NCBI GenBank assembly: GCA_016705545.1
Contig: JADIYA010000006.1
Location: 310,001 to 374,000 of the forward strand
Direction: 5' to 3'
DNA from: Flavobacteriales bacterium
GTDB taxonomy: Bacteria; Bacteroidota; Bacteroidia; Flavobacteriales_F; PHOS-HE28
Length of the DNA stretch: 64,000 nt
The notes beneath the pieces are model-generated. The model saw nothing but the letters and a program-made list of their open reading frames with translations, was not told where the DNA came from and did not search any database. Position numbers and translations under genes: made by a program. Shown one piece after another: positions 32,305 through 40,620 of this stretch. How positions within the stretch are numbered: position 1 is the first letter of the stretch; each line of letters starts with the position of its first letter.

Positions 32305-32901
32305 ATGGCGCTGTTCAGCAGGGAATACGAGCGATTGAGCGATGAGCGCCTCCTGGAGCTGATTGCTCGTGGCGATGAGCGGGCCTTCGGCGCCGTATAC
32401 GATCGGTATCAGCACCGGCTGCTCAACTACTTCCACCGCATGCTCTGGCACGACCGCGAGCGCGCCCGCGACATGGTGCAGGACCTTTTCGCCAAGCTGG
32501 CGCGCAAGCCCGAGAGCTATGATGCCTCCAGGCCGTTCAGCACCTGGGTGTTCAGCGTGGCCAATAACATGTGCAAGAACGCGTACCGCCACAATGAGGT
32601 GGTGCGCGCCGCTGCGAACCACATGCGCTACGAACCGGACCGTGTGGAGGCCCTCGACGGTGTCGGGGTTGACCATGACCTCTTCCGCGACCGCCTGAGC
32701 ATGGAGCTCGACCGGATCGATCCGGACCACAAAGCCACCTTCGTGATGCGGTACCACGAGGACATGGCCATCAAGGAGATCGCTGCTGCCTTCGGATGCT
32801 CCGAGGGCACGGTGAAGAGCCGCTTGTTCTACACACTCAAGAAACTGGCCGAGCGCATGAAAGAGTTCGACCCCAATGCCCTTCACCATGGAAAGGCGTG
32901 A
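32305..32901 (+). CDS. ECF-type RNA polymerase sigma factor
   Basis: 198 residues from the ATG at 32305 (MALFSREYERLSDERLLELI); a TTG two codons earlier is possible but weaker. Sigma region 2 (~25-90) holds RYQHRLLNYFHRMLWHDRE, ARDMVQDLFAKLARKP and STWVFSVANNMCKNAYR. Region 4 (~130-185) holds FVMRYHEDMAIKEIAAAFGC and SEGTVKSRLFYTLKKLAE, a typical helix-turn-helix. It overlaps the following anti-sigma-like gene by up to 26 bp, the usual sign of a sigma/anti-sigma pair. The signal it responds to is unknown. Confidence 0.93.
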   Translation: MALFSREYERLSDERLLELIARGDERAFGAVYDRYQHRLLNYFHRMLWHDRERARDMVQDLFAKLARKPESYDASRPFSTWVFSVANNMCKNAYRHNEVVRAAANHMRYEPDRVEALDGVGVDHDLFRDRLSMELDRIDPDHKATFVMRYHEDMAIKEIAAAFGCSEGTVKSRLFYTLKKLAERMKEFDPNALHHGKA

Positions 32902-33802
32902 GCATTACGACCCCGAGGACATCGAGAGCCTGTTGCAACAGCGCGCCTTTGATGAATTGCTCGACGAGGAGCGCGCCTACGTGCTTCGGCACCTCAACGG
33001 CCGTGACGAGTACGAGGCCATGCGCGCCCTCCTGAACGACGTGCGCAACGACGATCGCCGCCGCGCACCCATTACTGCCGATCCGCAGTTGCGCGCCGAG
33101 CTGATGGGCATCTTCCGCGCCCAGCACCGCCCGCAATGGCAGATCTGGCTCAACAGCGTGGGCACCTTCATCTGGCCCAAGGAAACCAGCGACCTCTGGC
33201 GGCCCGCGCTTGCTTTCGCCTCTTTGGCGCTGCTGATCACCGCAGGGGTATGGGTAATGCGCAACGGTGCCGACCACGAGCCGCAGCTCGCTGAATTGAA
33301 GCAAGAAGCAGCGACGCCCGAAAAGCCAGTGAAGCCCGCAATCGAGGCGGCGCCTGTTGAGCCCGATGCCGACGGCAAGCGCGTTGGGCTGGCGCAGGCT
33401 GAAGCACAATCGGCTAGGGCTTCGGATGAGCAGATTGCCGTGCGCCAGGAACAGGCGCAAGCAACGGATGCCATGGATGTGGCCATGGAAGCACCTGAAG
33501 AGGAGATTGCCGTGATGGAGGACGCCGCTGTGAGCCGAGAAGCCTTGGAGCGGGAATCGACCTTGGACGCAGCACCATCCATGACCGGCGCCGTTGCTCC
33601 ATCAGCCGTGAAGCACACAGCCGCTGCATCCGAATCCCTTTCCACGGGATCGCGGGTGGTCACAATGAATGAACTCGCCACCAACCAGAGCATGGCCAAC
33701 GCCACAGGCAAGGTTGCCGCGAATCTCCAGGCCGCCAATCAGGCTGCTACAGCAATCGGCAATGCGCCGGAGGTGATGGCCCTGTTCGCGTCGGGTTGGT
33801 AG
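32876..33802 (+). CDS. Probable membrane-bound anti-sigma factor
   Basis: 308 residues (or 304 from the second ATG at 32888). The N-terminal ~85 residues (ESLLQQRAFDELLDEERAYV, then LNGRDEYEAMRALLNDV) look like a cytoplasmic sigma-binding domain. One membrane helix lies at about residues 105-125 (LWRPALAFASLALLITAGVW). The remaining ~180 periplasmic residues are Ala/Glu-rich and of low complexity, with no known sensor domain. The overlap with the ECF sigma gene and this topology support an anti-sigma role. A zinc-binding motif typical of ZAS anti-sigma factors is not visible. Confidence 0.75.
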   Translation: MPFTMERREHYDPEDIESLLQQRAFDELLDEERAYVLRHLNGRDEYEAMRALLNDVRNDDRRRAPITADPQLRAELMGIFRAQHRPQWQIWLNSVGTFIWPKETSDLWRPALAFASLALLITAGVWVMRNGADHEPQLAELKQEAATPEKPVKPAIEAAPVEPDADGKRVGLAQAEAQSARASDEQIAVRQEQAQATDAMDVAMEAPEEEIAVMEDAAVSREALERESTLDAAPSMTGAVAPSAVKHTAAASESLSTGSRVVTMNELATNQSMANATGKVAANLQAANQAATAIGNAPEVMALFASGW

Positions 33803-33823
33803 CCAGAACGCGAATCGGCATCA

Positions 33824-35370
33824 CTATTTCGCTACCGCCACCGACCGCTTCTCGCGGATCACGGTGATTTTCACCTGGCCGGGGTAGGTCATCTCCTTCA
33901 TGATCCTATCGGCGATGCTCATGCTGATCTCATCGCTCTGCTGGTCGGTGATGCGATCACTCTCCACCATCACGCGCAGTTCGCGGCCAGCCTGAATAGC
34001 GAAGGCCTTGGTGACGCCTTGGTAGCTCATGGCCAGGCTCTCCAGATCCTTCAGACGCTGGATGTAGGCTTCCACGGCTTCGCGGCGCGCGCCGGGCCGT
34101 GCTCCGCTGATGGCATCGCAGGCCTGGATGATGGGCGAGAGCAAGGTGGTCATCTCAATCTCGTCGTGGTGGGCGCCGATGGCGTTGCATACATCGGGCT
34201 TCTCTCCGTATTTCTCGGCGAGCTTCATGCCGAGCAGGGCGTGCGGCAATTCGGGCTCCTCGTCCGGGACCTTGCCGATATCGTGCAGCAGGCCCGCACG
34301 CTTGGCGGCTTTGGGATTGAGACCCAGCTCAGCGGCCATGATGGCGCTGAGGTTGGCAGTTTCGCGGCTGTGCATGAGCAGGTTCTGCCCGTAGCTGCTG
34401 CGGTATTTCATGCGGCCCACCATGCGGATGAGCTCATTGTGCAGGCCATGCACGCCCAGATCGATGCAGGTGCGCTTGCCCACCTCCATGATCTCTTCTT
34501 CCAGGTGCTTCTTGGTCTTGGCCACGATCTCTTCGATGCGGGCCGGGTGGATGCGGCCATCCTTCACCAGTTGGTGCAGCGCAAGGCGGGCCACTTCGCG
34601 GCGCACGGCATCGAAGCAGCTGAGGATGATGGCGCCCGGGGTATCATCAACGATCACCTCCACACCGGTGAGTTCTTCGAGGGTGCGGATGTTGCGCCCT
34701 TCACGGCCGATCACACGCCCCTTCACATCATCGTTCTCGATATGGAAGACGCTCACGCTGTTCTCGATGGCATGCTCAGTGGCCACCCGCTGAATGGTCT
34801 GGATGACGATGCGCTTGGCTTCCTTGTTGGCATTCACCTTGGCCTCCTCCTGCACCTCCTTGATGTGCGCCATGGCCGCCGTGCGCGCCTCATCCTGTAG
34901 GCTGGTCACCAATTGCTTCTTCGCCTCCTCGGCATTCAGCCCGCTGATGTTCTCAAGCAGGGCCACCTGTTTGGCGTGCAGCTTCTCGCTCTCCTCCTTC
35001 CTGCGCTCAATACCGGATAGCTTCTGCTCCAACTCGCCCTTCAGGCGGTCCACGTTCTTCTCTTTGTTGGCCAGCTCTTGCTGCTGGCGGCTCAATTGCT
35101 GCTCGCGCTGCTTTGCTTTCTCTTGCAATTGCTGCACGTTTCGCTCGCGCTCACGCACCTCTTTCTCATGCTCTTCCTTCAGCTGCAGGAATTTCTCCTT
35201 GGCTTGCAGGATCTTGTCCTTCTTCAGCGCTTCAGCTTCCACCTCGGCTTCCTTCAGGATGCCGATGCGCCTTTGCGCATGATGCTGTTCAGGGCGACGA
35301 AGACGATGATGCCGCCTACCACGAGGCCGGCCAAGGCGCCGATCAGGATGCTGACGATGTCGATTTCCAT
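33824..35370 (-). CDS. rny: Ribonuclease Y, interrupted by an apparent one-base deletion
   Basis: RNase Y is a membrane-anchored endoribonuclease that starts mRNA decay. The catalytic frame has a long coiled coil, a KH domain (VKGRVIGREGRNIRTLEELT) and an HD domain (GLLHDIGKVPDEEPE). The expected N-terminal anchor is present but in another frame: ATG at 35370 gives MEIDIVSILIGALAGLVVGG and then reaches a stop. Adding one base at about 35271-35275 (ATGCGCAAA|GGCGCATC) restores ...NSIMRKRRIGILKEAE, the normal junction. Total length would be ~515 residues, usual for the family. It follows zapA by 54 bp; a hairpin covers its leader. Either a sequencing indel or a real anchorless, non-expressed copy. 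Confidence 0.88.
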
Positions 35371-35371
35371 G

Positions 35372-35396
35372 GGTCCATGTTTTTATTTCATGGACC
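35372..35396 (-). promoter_or_regulatory. Hairpin with mini-ORF just before the rny start
   Basis: On the minus strand GGTCCATG and CATGGACC form a perfect 8-bp stem with a nine-base A-rich loop. The 3' arm ends one base before the rny ATG. The 5' arm and loop contain AUG-AAA-UAA, a two-codon open frame in the same frame as the anchor start. This could control rny translation or processing. Confidence 0.5.
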
Positions 35397-35423
35397 GCGC
35401 GTGGCCTCCGTGGCGGGAGCGTG

Positions 35424-35708
35424 TCAGGACCGTAGATCGCCGAGCATCCGATCGATCTCCTCCACCAAGGCTGCAGCGGCTTCGGCTTCTTGCCGGGCCG
35501 CGTTGCTGTTGAGGGCGCGCACGGTGACTTCGAGCGCGGCCATAGCCAGCAAATCTTGCTTATCGGTGAGGGGGAAGCCTGCCTTGAAGCGGGCCATGCT
35601 CTCATTGATCTCGTCCACAGCACGCCGAACGTTCACCTCTTCCGCCTGATGGATGGTCAGGGGGTAGGCCCGTCCGGCGACTTCGACATTGATGGAACGT
35701 TCTTCCAT
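35424..35708 (-). CDS. zapA: Cell division protein ZapA
   Basis: A 94-residue protein with the ZapA layout: an N-terminal beta-hairpin (RSINVEVAGRAYPLTIHQAE) followed by two helices (VRRAVDEINESMARFK, and a C-terminal coiled coil around ALEVTVRALNSNAARQEAEA). ZapA binds FtsZ and stabilises the Z ring. It lies between a coiled-coil gene and rny in one minus-strand operon, an order recurrent in Bacteroidota. Confidence 0.9.
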   Translation of the reverse strand: MEERSINVEVAGRAYPLTIHQAEEVNVRRAVDEINESMARFKAGFPLTDKQDLLAMAALEVTVRALNSNAARQEAEAAAALVEEIDRMLGDLRS

Positions 35709-35720
35709 GGCTGGGTGCCG

Positions 35721-36014
35721 CTAGTTCTGGATGAGTTCCAGGCAGCGGTCAATCTCTTGAACCAGTTCGTCGATACGCTCCTTCGCTCCCGGAACGGCCG
35801 CTTCATGGGCGGCTTTGGTGTTCCGGAGGACCTCGTTCTCCTTCTCCAACTCTGCTACACGCTGCTGCAGCACCTCTTCCGTGCGCTTGTGCTCACGGAT
35901 GCCGTGCTCCAGTTCCGACACCCGGGCCTGCACGGTCTTGTGCTCCTTCAGCAAGGAGTTCACACGGCCTTTCAGGTGCTCGAGGCGGTCCATCAGCGTT
36001 TGCATGGCTTGCAT
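35721..36014 (-). CDS. Coiled-coil protein upstream of zapA
   Basis: 97 residues from the ATG at 36014 (MQAMQTLMDRLEHLKGRVNS). Almost the whole sequence is a heptad coiled coil (ARVSELEHGIREHKRTEEVL, then AELEKENEVLRNTK). Size and composition resemble ZapB-like division proteins, but this is only an analogy. The start is fixed by the -7 element TATCTTCG at 36048-36041, which lies inside the longer frame. It is 12 bp before zapA, so a division-related role is a reasonable inference. Confidence 0.75.
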   Translation of the reverse strand: MQAMQTLMDRLEHLKGRVNSLLKEHKTVQARVSELEHGIREHKRTEEVLQQRVAELEKENEVLRNTKAAHEAAVPGAKERIDELVQEIDRCLELIQN

Positions 36015-36040
36015 CGGGTTGAACGTTTCGCGGTCCGGGC

Positions 36041-36048
36041 CGAAGATA
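36041..36048 (-). promoter_or_regulatory. -7 promoter element of the coiled-coil/zapA/rny operon
   Basis: TATCTTCG on the minus strand, 26 bases before the ATG at 36014. The gap between this gene and the divergent M23 peptidase gene (36015-36197) shows no other gene. Confidence 0.5.
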
Positions 36049-36197
36049 GCCCTGGTCCCTAACAGGGAAGGCATGTTGTTTGAACCTCACGGTGTTAGCC
36101 ATTAGTCGCTCTCGTTCCAGGCGATGCCCCTGGTACTCCCGGTACACTTGCAGAAATCCCGTTGCTTTTTCGGTATCGCCCCGACCCAAACCCCTCG

Positions 36198-37916
36198 ATG
36201 AAACTTCAACAAGCAGCAGTCATTCTATTGGCAATCAGTGCTATTGTCTCGGTGAGGGTTCAAGCGCAATCAGATTCAATACGAGGGATATACATCTCTC
36301 CGATGGACATCCCCATTGAATTATCGGGCAACTTCATGGAGCCTCGGAATGATCACTTCCATTCAGGCCTCGACATGCGCACCCAAGGCCGTGAGGGCAT
36401 CCCTGTAAGGGCCGTGGCCGACGGTTGGGTCAGCCGGATCAAGATCAGCCCATACGGTTATGGCAAAGCCGTGTACCTCGAACACCCCGACGGGCATACC
36501 ACGGTCTACGGCCATCTGCAACGGCTCACCGGTGAAGTAGGTGCTGCTTGCATGGATCAGCAATACCGGCAAAAGGACTTCAGCATCGATTGGACACCTG
36601 ATAAAGGCGCGTTGCCCCTGAAGCAGGGTGAGGTCTTCGCCCTGAGCGGCAATACAGGCGGAAGCGGTGGTCCTCACTTGCATTTCGAGGTGCGGAGCAC
36701 GGGCAGCCAGCATGCTCTGGACCCGGAGGCGCATGGGTTCCAGATGGCCGATCGGGTTCCGCCGGAAATCCAAGGCATTCGGCTCTATGCGCTCACTGAT
36801 AGCTCACGCACGGCACCTTACCCCGATCAAGCGATGGGCTATACGGCGCATGGCGGTCCCGGCAAGTACACCTTGAAATCTGCCCCGAAGGCGTTCGGCA
36901 CAGTCGGCATCGCGGTGAACACCTTCGATCGTTACGACAGCGGGTCGGCGAAGTGCGGTGTGCGGCGCATTGAAGTCTTCGTGGACAGCGTCCGCTATTT
37001 CGTGACCACCTTGGATCATGTTGACTTCAGCCATAACCGCTATTGCAACGCCCACATGGATTATGCGCTTTTCAAGGGGCGCAAGATGGATTACCATAGA
37101 TGCTACAAGCAGCCAAACAACAAGTTGCGCATCTATGGAAAGGAGCCTCCGCAAGGCCGCATTGATATGCCACCCGGCGGCGATCGTACTGTGCGCGTGG
37201 TGGCCACCGATGCCAACGGCAACAGCAGTGAACTGCGCTTCGTCCTGCACGGCGCCACTGCCCAAGAGGCCGCTACTTGGCCGGTCAGTGCACCTGGCGG
37301 CAGTCTATTCCGCTATGATGCAGCCAACCTTATCGAGGAAGAAGGCCTTCGCTTCATGCTGCCTGCCCAATCGCTTTACGACGACGCTTATGTGGCCTAC
37401 TCACGCAAACCGGCTGTTGGCCGCGCCTTGGGGCCTTTGCATGCCATCGGCGACCCGCTCACGCCCTTGCACACTGCAGCAGATCTCAGTTTGGCTGTGA
37501 ACACCGTCAAGCCAGCCAAAGCACTTATCGTGCGGCTCGAATCCGATGGAAGCGTGGCCAGTGCGGTTGGCGGCAAATACGCCGATGGCTGGATCACCGC
37601 CCAGGTGAAGGCATTCGGCCAATACACGGTAATGCTGGACACCACCGGACCGGTGATCACCAATGTGGACCTTCGCGCTGACATGAGGGGTCGCAAGGGC
37701 TTCGAACTGCGGATCTCGGACAACCTCAGTGGAATCAGCTCGTGGCGAGGCACCCTCGATGGCGATTGGATCCTGCTCGAGTACGAGCCGAAGACAAAGA
37801 CCCTCTCGCACGCCTTCGACAAGCACAGCGGAGGAGCTGGGAAGAAGGAATTCAAGCTCATCGTCGTTGACGAGCGCGGCAACACCAGCAGTTACCGATC
37901 GGAGTTCACGCATTGA
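36198..37916 (+). CDS. Exported M23-family metallopeptidase
   Basis: 572 residues from the ATG at 36198, which gives a signal peptide (MKLQQAAVILLAISAIVSVR, cleavage near VQAQ). The LytM/M23 domain follows immediately: NDHFHSGLDMRT supplies the first zinc ligands (H55, D59) and GGPHLHFEV (~158-166) the HxH pair. These enzymes cut peptidoglycan cross-bridges. The C-terminal ~370 residues are beta-rich with no catalytic motif (VTTLDHVDFSHNRYCN, SGISSWRGTLDGDWILLEYE) and probably serve in substrate or surface binding. The next gene encodes a second cell-envelope cysteine-hydrolase-like protein. Confidence 0.93.
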   Translation: MKLQQAAVILLAISAIVSVRVQAQSDSIRGIYISPMDIPIELSGNFMEPRNDHFHSGLDMRTQGREGIPVRAVADGWVSRIKISPYGYGKAVYLEHPDGHTTVYGHLQRLTGEVGAACMDQQYRQKDFSIDWTPDKGALPLKQGEVFALSGNTGGSGGPHLHFEVRSTGSQHALDPEAHGFQMADRVPPEIQGIRLYALTDSSRTAPYPDQAMGYTAHGGPGKYTLKSAPKAFGTVGIAVNTFDRYDSGSAKCGVRRIEVFVDSVRYFVTTLDHVDFSHNRYCNAHMDYALFKGRKMDYHRCYKQPNNKLRIYGKEPPQGRIDMPPGGDRTVRVVATDANGNSSELRFVLHGATAQEAATWPVSAPGGSLFRYDAANLIEEEGLRFMLPAQSLYDDAYVAYSRKPAVGRALGPLHAIGDPLTPLHTAADLSLAVNTVKPAKALIVRLESDGSVASAVGGKYADGWITAQVKAFGQYTVMLDTTGPVITNVDLRADMRGRKGFELRISDNLSGISSWRGTLDGDWILLEYEPKTKTLSHAFDKHSGGAGKKEFKLIVVDERGNTSSYRSEFTH

Positions 37917-37922
37917 CCGGAC

Positions 37923-38573
37923 ATGGCTTCTACCAACGCATCCCTCAGGTCCATGCGGCAGCGATGGGCCAGCGCGATTGCTCTCGTGGCGCTCACCGTC
38001 ACTCAAGTCCATGCTCAACCAGACCTATCCAAGCACCTTCGGGATGGCGACCTGCTCTTCCAGCACATCGGTGGTGGGCAGGGCCTGGCCCTCCAACTGG
38101 CCACCAAGAGCAGGTGGACGCATGTGGGCATCGCATTCAAGCAGCAGGGGCGCTGGCAGGTGCTCGAGGCTGTTGGTCCTGTGAAATTCACCCCGCTTGC
38201 TGAATGGATCGAGCAAGGCAGTGGAGAGTACGTTGCAATGCGCCTTGCTGACGCCGACCGTCAGCTGGACGAAAAGTCCATTCAGCACCTGCTTGATGCT
38301 GCAAAGCCGCTCATGGGAATCGGCTACGATTGGAAATTCCGGTGGGGCGATGACCTGATGTACTGTTCCGAACTGGTCTGGAAGCTCTATGAGCGTGCAC
38401 TGGGCATCCGGCTTTGCGAGGCGAAACCCATGCGCGAATACCACCTCAGAGATTCGTTGGTGCTCCGGGTCATGCATGAACGCTATGGCAGTGCGCCGCC
38501 GCTCGATGAGCCCATGGTCGCCCCATCGACTTTGATTGATTGCCCGTTGCTGGTGCACGTGGGACAGCGCTAA
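37923..38573 (+). CDS. YiiX/YebB-like NlpC/P60-type papain-fold protein
   Basis: A 216-residue exported protein (signal ~10-31, ending TQVHAQ). Motifs fit the permuted NlpC/P60 (YiiX) family: LRDGDLLFQHIGGGQGLALQ at the N-terminus, the His in SRWTHVGIAFKQ and the Cys in DDLMYCSELVWKLYERALG. YiiX proteins are predicted amidase or peptidase enzymes with a permuted papain-like fold; substrates are lipids or peptidoglycan. It starts 6 bp after the M23 peptidase stop, so the two envelope hydrolases are probably co-expressed. Confidence 0.85.
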   Translation: MASTNASLRSMRQRWASAIALVALTVTQVHAQPDLSKHLRDGDLLFQHIGGGQGLALQLATKSRWTHVGIAFKQQGRWQVLEAVGPVKFTPLAEWIEQGSGEYVAMRLADADRQLDEKSIQHLLDAAKPLMGIGYDWKFRWGDDLMYCSELVWKLYERALGIRLCEAKPMREYHLRDSLVLRVMHERYGSAPPLDEPMVAPSTLIDCPLLVHVGQR

Positions 38574-38596
38574 GCTCCGGAGCGTTACTTCGTGGC

Positions 38597-39397
38597 ATGC
38601 GTGGAAGCCTAATTGCCGCCGTGCTGCTCACCGGCTGTGTCGCCCCGGACCCCGGAGCCACCCGGATCATAGGCCATGGAGGCATGGGGCCCGATCACGA
38701 AACCCCGATGAACAGCGCCGAGAGCCTTCTTGCAGCCTTGACTTCCGGGGCCGACGGGATCGAGCTCGATGCGCAATTGACCTCTGATGGTGTCCTCGTG
38801 GCTTACCATGCAGCCGATCTGTCCGAACTCACTGGCTGTGACGGCAAGGTGAACAGCACGCCTTGGAACCAACTGATGGATTGTCCAGTGAGGCATAATG
38901 GCAAGGCCTTCTCGATTGTTCGGATCGATTCGCTCCTGCTGGAACTCGGCCAGCGCTATCCTGAAGCTGATTTCACACTCGATTGCAAGCTCTTCGCGCA
39001 GGATGATTGGTGGGCGTATCTACATGCATTTACCGACGCGGTCATCGCATTGGACAATTCCCCCGTTCTATCCGGGCGCATCCTCATCGATTGCCAGACA
39101 TCGGACTTCATTCAGTTGATCATCTCCAAGAAGCCCGGCATCAGCGCATACCTGTACCTCACCGACATGAATGGAGGGGCCGAACAAGCGCTCAGCTTGG
39201 GTTGTGCCGGCCTCACCATTGCCTACGACAGGATCACGGATGAAGAGCTCGCGGATGCTCGGCGGAGAGGCTTAAAGGTGTCCCTCTTCGGCACCCAAGG
39301 CGTACGCGCGCATCGGAGAGCTTTCCGGAAAAAGCCCGACCGTTTGCAGACTGACCAACCTCAATATGCCGTGGGCTTGCGCACATTCAAGGATTGA
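38597..39397 (+). CDS. Glycerophosphodiester phosphodiesterase-like lipoprotein
   Basis: 266 residues from the ATG at 38597 (MRGSLIAAVLLTGCVAPDPG), whose LTGC lipobox predicts a lipoprotein. The GDPD TIM-barrel motifs RIIGHGGMGPDHETPMNS and EADFTLDCKLFA correspond to the catalytic HRG-type His (here HGG) and the metal-binding ELDxQ-type strand (GADGIELDAQLTSDGVLVAYH). The change from HRG to HGG, and the lack of a clear second catalytic His pair near the usual place (HAADL is present), make activity uncertain. TTACTTCG ends four bases before the ATG. Confidence 0.75.
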   Translation: MRGSLIAAVLLTGCVAPDPGATRIIGHGGMGPDHETPMNSAESLLAALTSGADGIELDAQLTSDGVLVAYHAADLSELTGCDGKVNSTPWNQLMDCPVRHNGKAFSIVRIDSLLLELGQRYPEADFTLDCKLFAQDDWWAYLHAFTDAVIALDNSPVLSGRILIDCQTSDFIQLIISKKPGISAYLYLTDMNGGAEQALSLGCAGLTIAYDRITDEELADARRRGLKVSLFGTQGVRAHRRAFRKKPDRLQTDQPQYAVGLRTFKD

Positions 39398-39432
39398 ATC
39401 GACTGAATCACGATGGCTCCGGACATCGCCAG

Positions 39433-39440
39433 TATCTTCG
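39433..39440 (+). promoter_or_regulatory. -7 promoter element of the tRNA-Arg gene
   Basis: TATCTTCG (TAnnTTCG), nine bases before the tRNA 5' end. It confirms that the element used at protein genes in this window also drives a stable RNA. Confidence 0.6.
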
Positions 39441-39449
39441 CCGCCGCTC

Positions 39450-39523
39450 GGCCCCGTAGTTCAATTGGATAGAATGACAGATTCCGGTTCTGTTGGTTGC
39501 AGGTTCGAATCCTGCCGGGGTCA
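39450..39523 (+). tRNA. tRNA-Arg (anticodon CCG)
   Basis: A 74-base cloverleaf. The acceptor stem is GGCCCCG/CGGGGTC with one G-T pair and discriminator A; the D arm is GTTC...GAAT; the anticodon stem is ACAGA/TCTGT with loop TTCCGGT, anticodon CCG. The T arm is GCAGG-TTCGAAT-CCTGC. CCA is not encoded. The antisense strand gives a spurious protein frame. Confidence 0.95.
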
Positions 39524-39636
39524 CTGAAAGGGAATACTGGAGCGCGCCGTCTGCGTGCTGCTTCGTGGTGGGCTGGCACAACATCAAGCCGCGCGAAGCG
39601 TAGAAGGCGCTTCTCATTCGCCTCAAACACCACCTG

Positions 39637-40437
39637 ATGTCGCTGGTCGGATCCACGGCTGCAATCCTCCCGAAGCGCCCAGTGCTCACCGTTGGCATCA
39701 CCACGGGCGGCTTCTGGGAACAGGTGAATGCGATCATGGCACTGGCCCGGGAGCGCCATTCGGCATATGTGTGCTGCGTGAATGCGCACATGGTGGTTGA
39801 AGCGACCCGGCCAGACTTCAATGCGGTGGTGAACAACGCGGACTTCGCCACACCCGACGGGATGCCGGTACTGCACGCGCTCAATCGGTTCCACGGTTTG
39901 CACCAGGAGCGCGTCGCGGGGAATGACCTGATGCCGGCGCTCCTCGCTAGGGCTTCGGAAGATGCAGTTGAGGTGTACCTCTACGGTGGAGCAGAAAAAA
40001 CGCTTGCACGCATCAAGGAAAGGGCTGCCTTGGAAAGCCCGGAACTGGTGATCTCCGGTGCGCACTCTCCCCCATACATTCGTTTCGAACAGATGGACTT
40101 CGAAACGGAGGCCGCAAGGATCAACGCTTCCGGTGCCGGGCTCATCCTGGTTTCGCTCGGCTGCCCGAAGCAGGAGCGATTCATGGCGGCCATGAAGGGC
40201 AAAGTGAATGCGGTGATGGTCGGCCTAGGCGGTGCTTTCCTGCTATACGCTGGCGTTGATAAGCGAGCCCCGAAGTGGATGCGCGACCTTTCGCTGGAGT
40301 GGCTATTCCGCCTCGTGCTCGAACCCGGAAGGCTTTGGAGGCGCTACCTCGTGACCAACTCCCGGTTCATCGGTCTCTACTTGCGTGCCCGAATCAGTGG
40401 GAAATACGACCAGACCGGCCTGAGGTCGAGTAACTAA
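39637..40437 (+). CDS. WecG/TagA/CpsF family glycosyltransferase
   Basis: A 266-residue protein of glycosyltransferase family 26. Characteristic segments: VCCVNAHMVVEATRPDFNAV, the catalytic-site region NNADFATPDGMPVLHALNRF, VYLYGGAEKTLARIKER, LILVSLGCPKQERFMA and GLGGAFLLYAGVDKRAPKWM. Family members add the second sugar (often ManNAc-type) to a lipid-linked GlcNAc precursor. The next gene (a lipid-linked sugar-phosphotransferase) and the UDP-GlcNAc 2-epimerase at 42891 fit a shared surface-polysaccharide pathway. It follows the tRNA-Arg gene. Confidence 0.93.
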   Translation: MSLVGSTAAILPKRPVLTVGITTGGFWEQVNAIMALARERHSAYVCCVNAHMVVEATRPDFNAVVNNADFATPDGMPVLHALNRFHGLHQERVAGNDLMPALLARASEDAVEVYLYGGAEKTLARIKERAALESPELVISGAHSPPYIRFEQMDFETEAARINASGAGLILVSLGCPKQERFMAAMKGKVNAVMVGLGGAFLLYAGVDKRAPKWMRDLSLEWLFRLVLEPGRLWRRYLVTNSRFIGLYLRARISGKYDQTGLRSSN

Positions 40438-40534
40438 TCAAAGCCATTCATCTGATTATCAGAGATCTGAGCTATTGAAGATTGCTGGAAACCTTAGAAC
40501 AACATCGACGAAACAAGAATTTTTATCGACAAAC

Positions 40535-40566
40535 TTGACACCGGGACCTCGTCGCGAATAGATTTG
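40535..40566 (+). promoter_or_regulatory. Strong sigma-A promoter of the sugar-phosphotransferase gene
   Basis: TTGACA (40535-40540) and TAGATTTG (40559-40566), with 21 bp between TTG and TA, match both Bacteroidota boxes. It lies in an AT-rich stretch (40441-40570) unlike the rest of the window. A start about 45-50 bases downstream (ATG 40621) is consistent with it, and the TTG at 40564 is excluded as a start. Confidence 0.75.
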
Positions 40567-40620
40567 CCCACCCTACAAGCAAAGCCTCCCAACGCCAATT
40601 ACGCCAGCAGAACCCGGAGC

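Noticed and set aside
35371..35423. 6S RNA between zapA and rny
   Set aside because: The gap is only 54 bp, far too short for 6S RNA; it holds a hairpin instead.
39361..40065. Minus-strand frame across the tRNA-Arg gene
   Set aside because: Its sequence PGRIRTCNQQNRNLSFYPIELRG is the antisense of the tRNA, a common misannotation, and the rest is antisense to the WecG-like gene.
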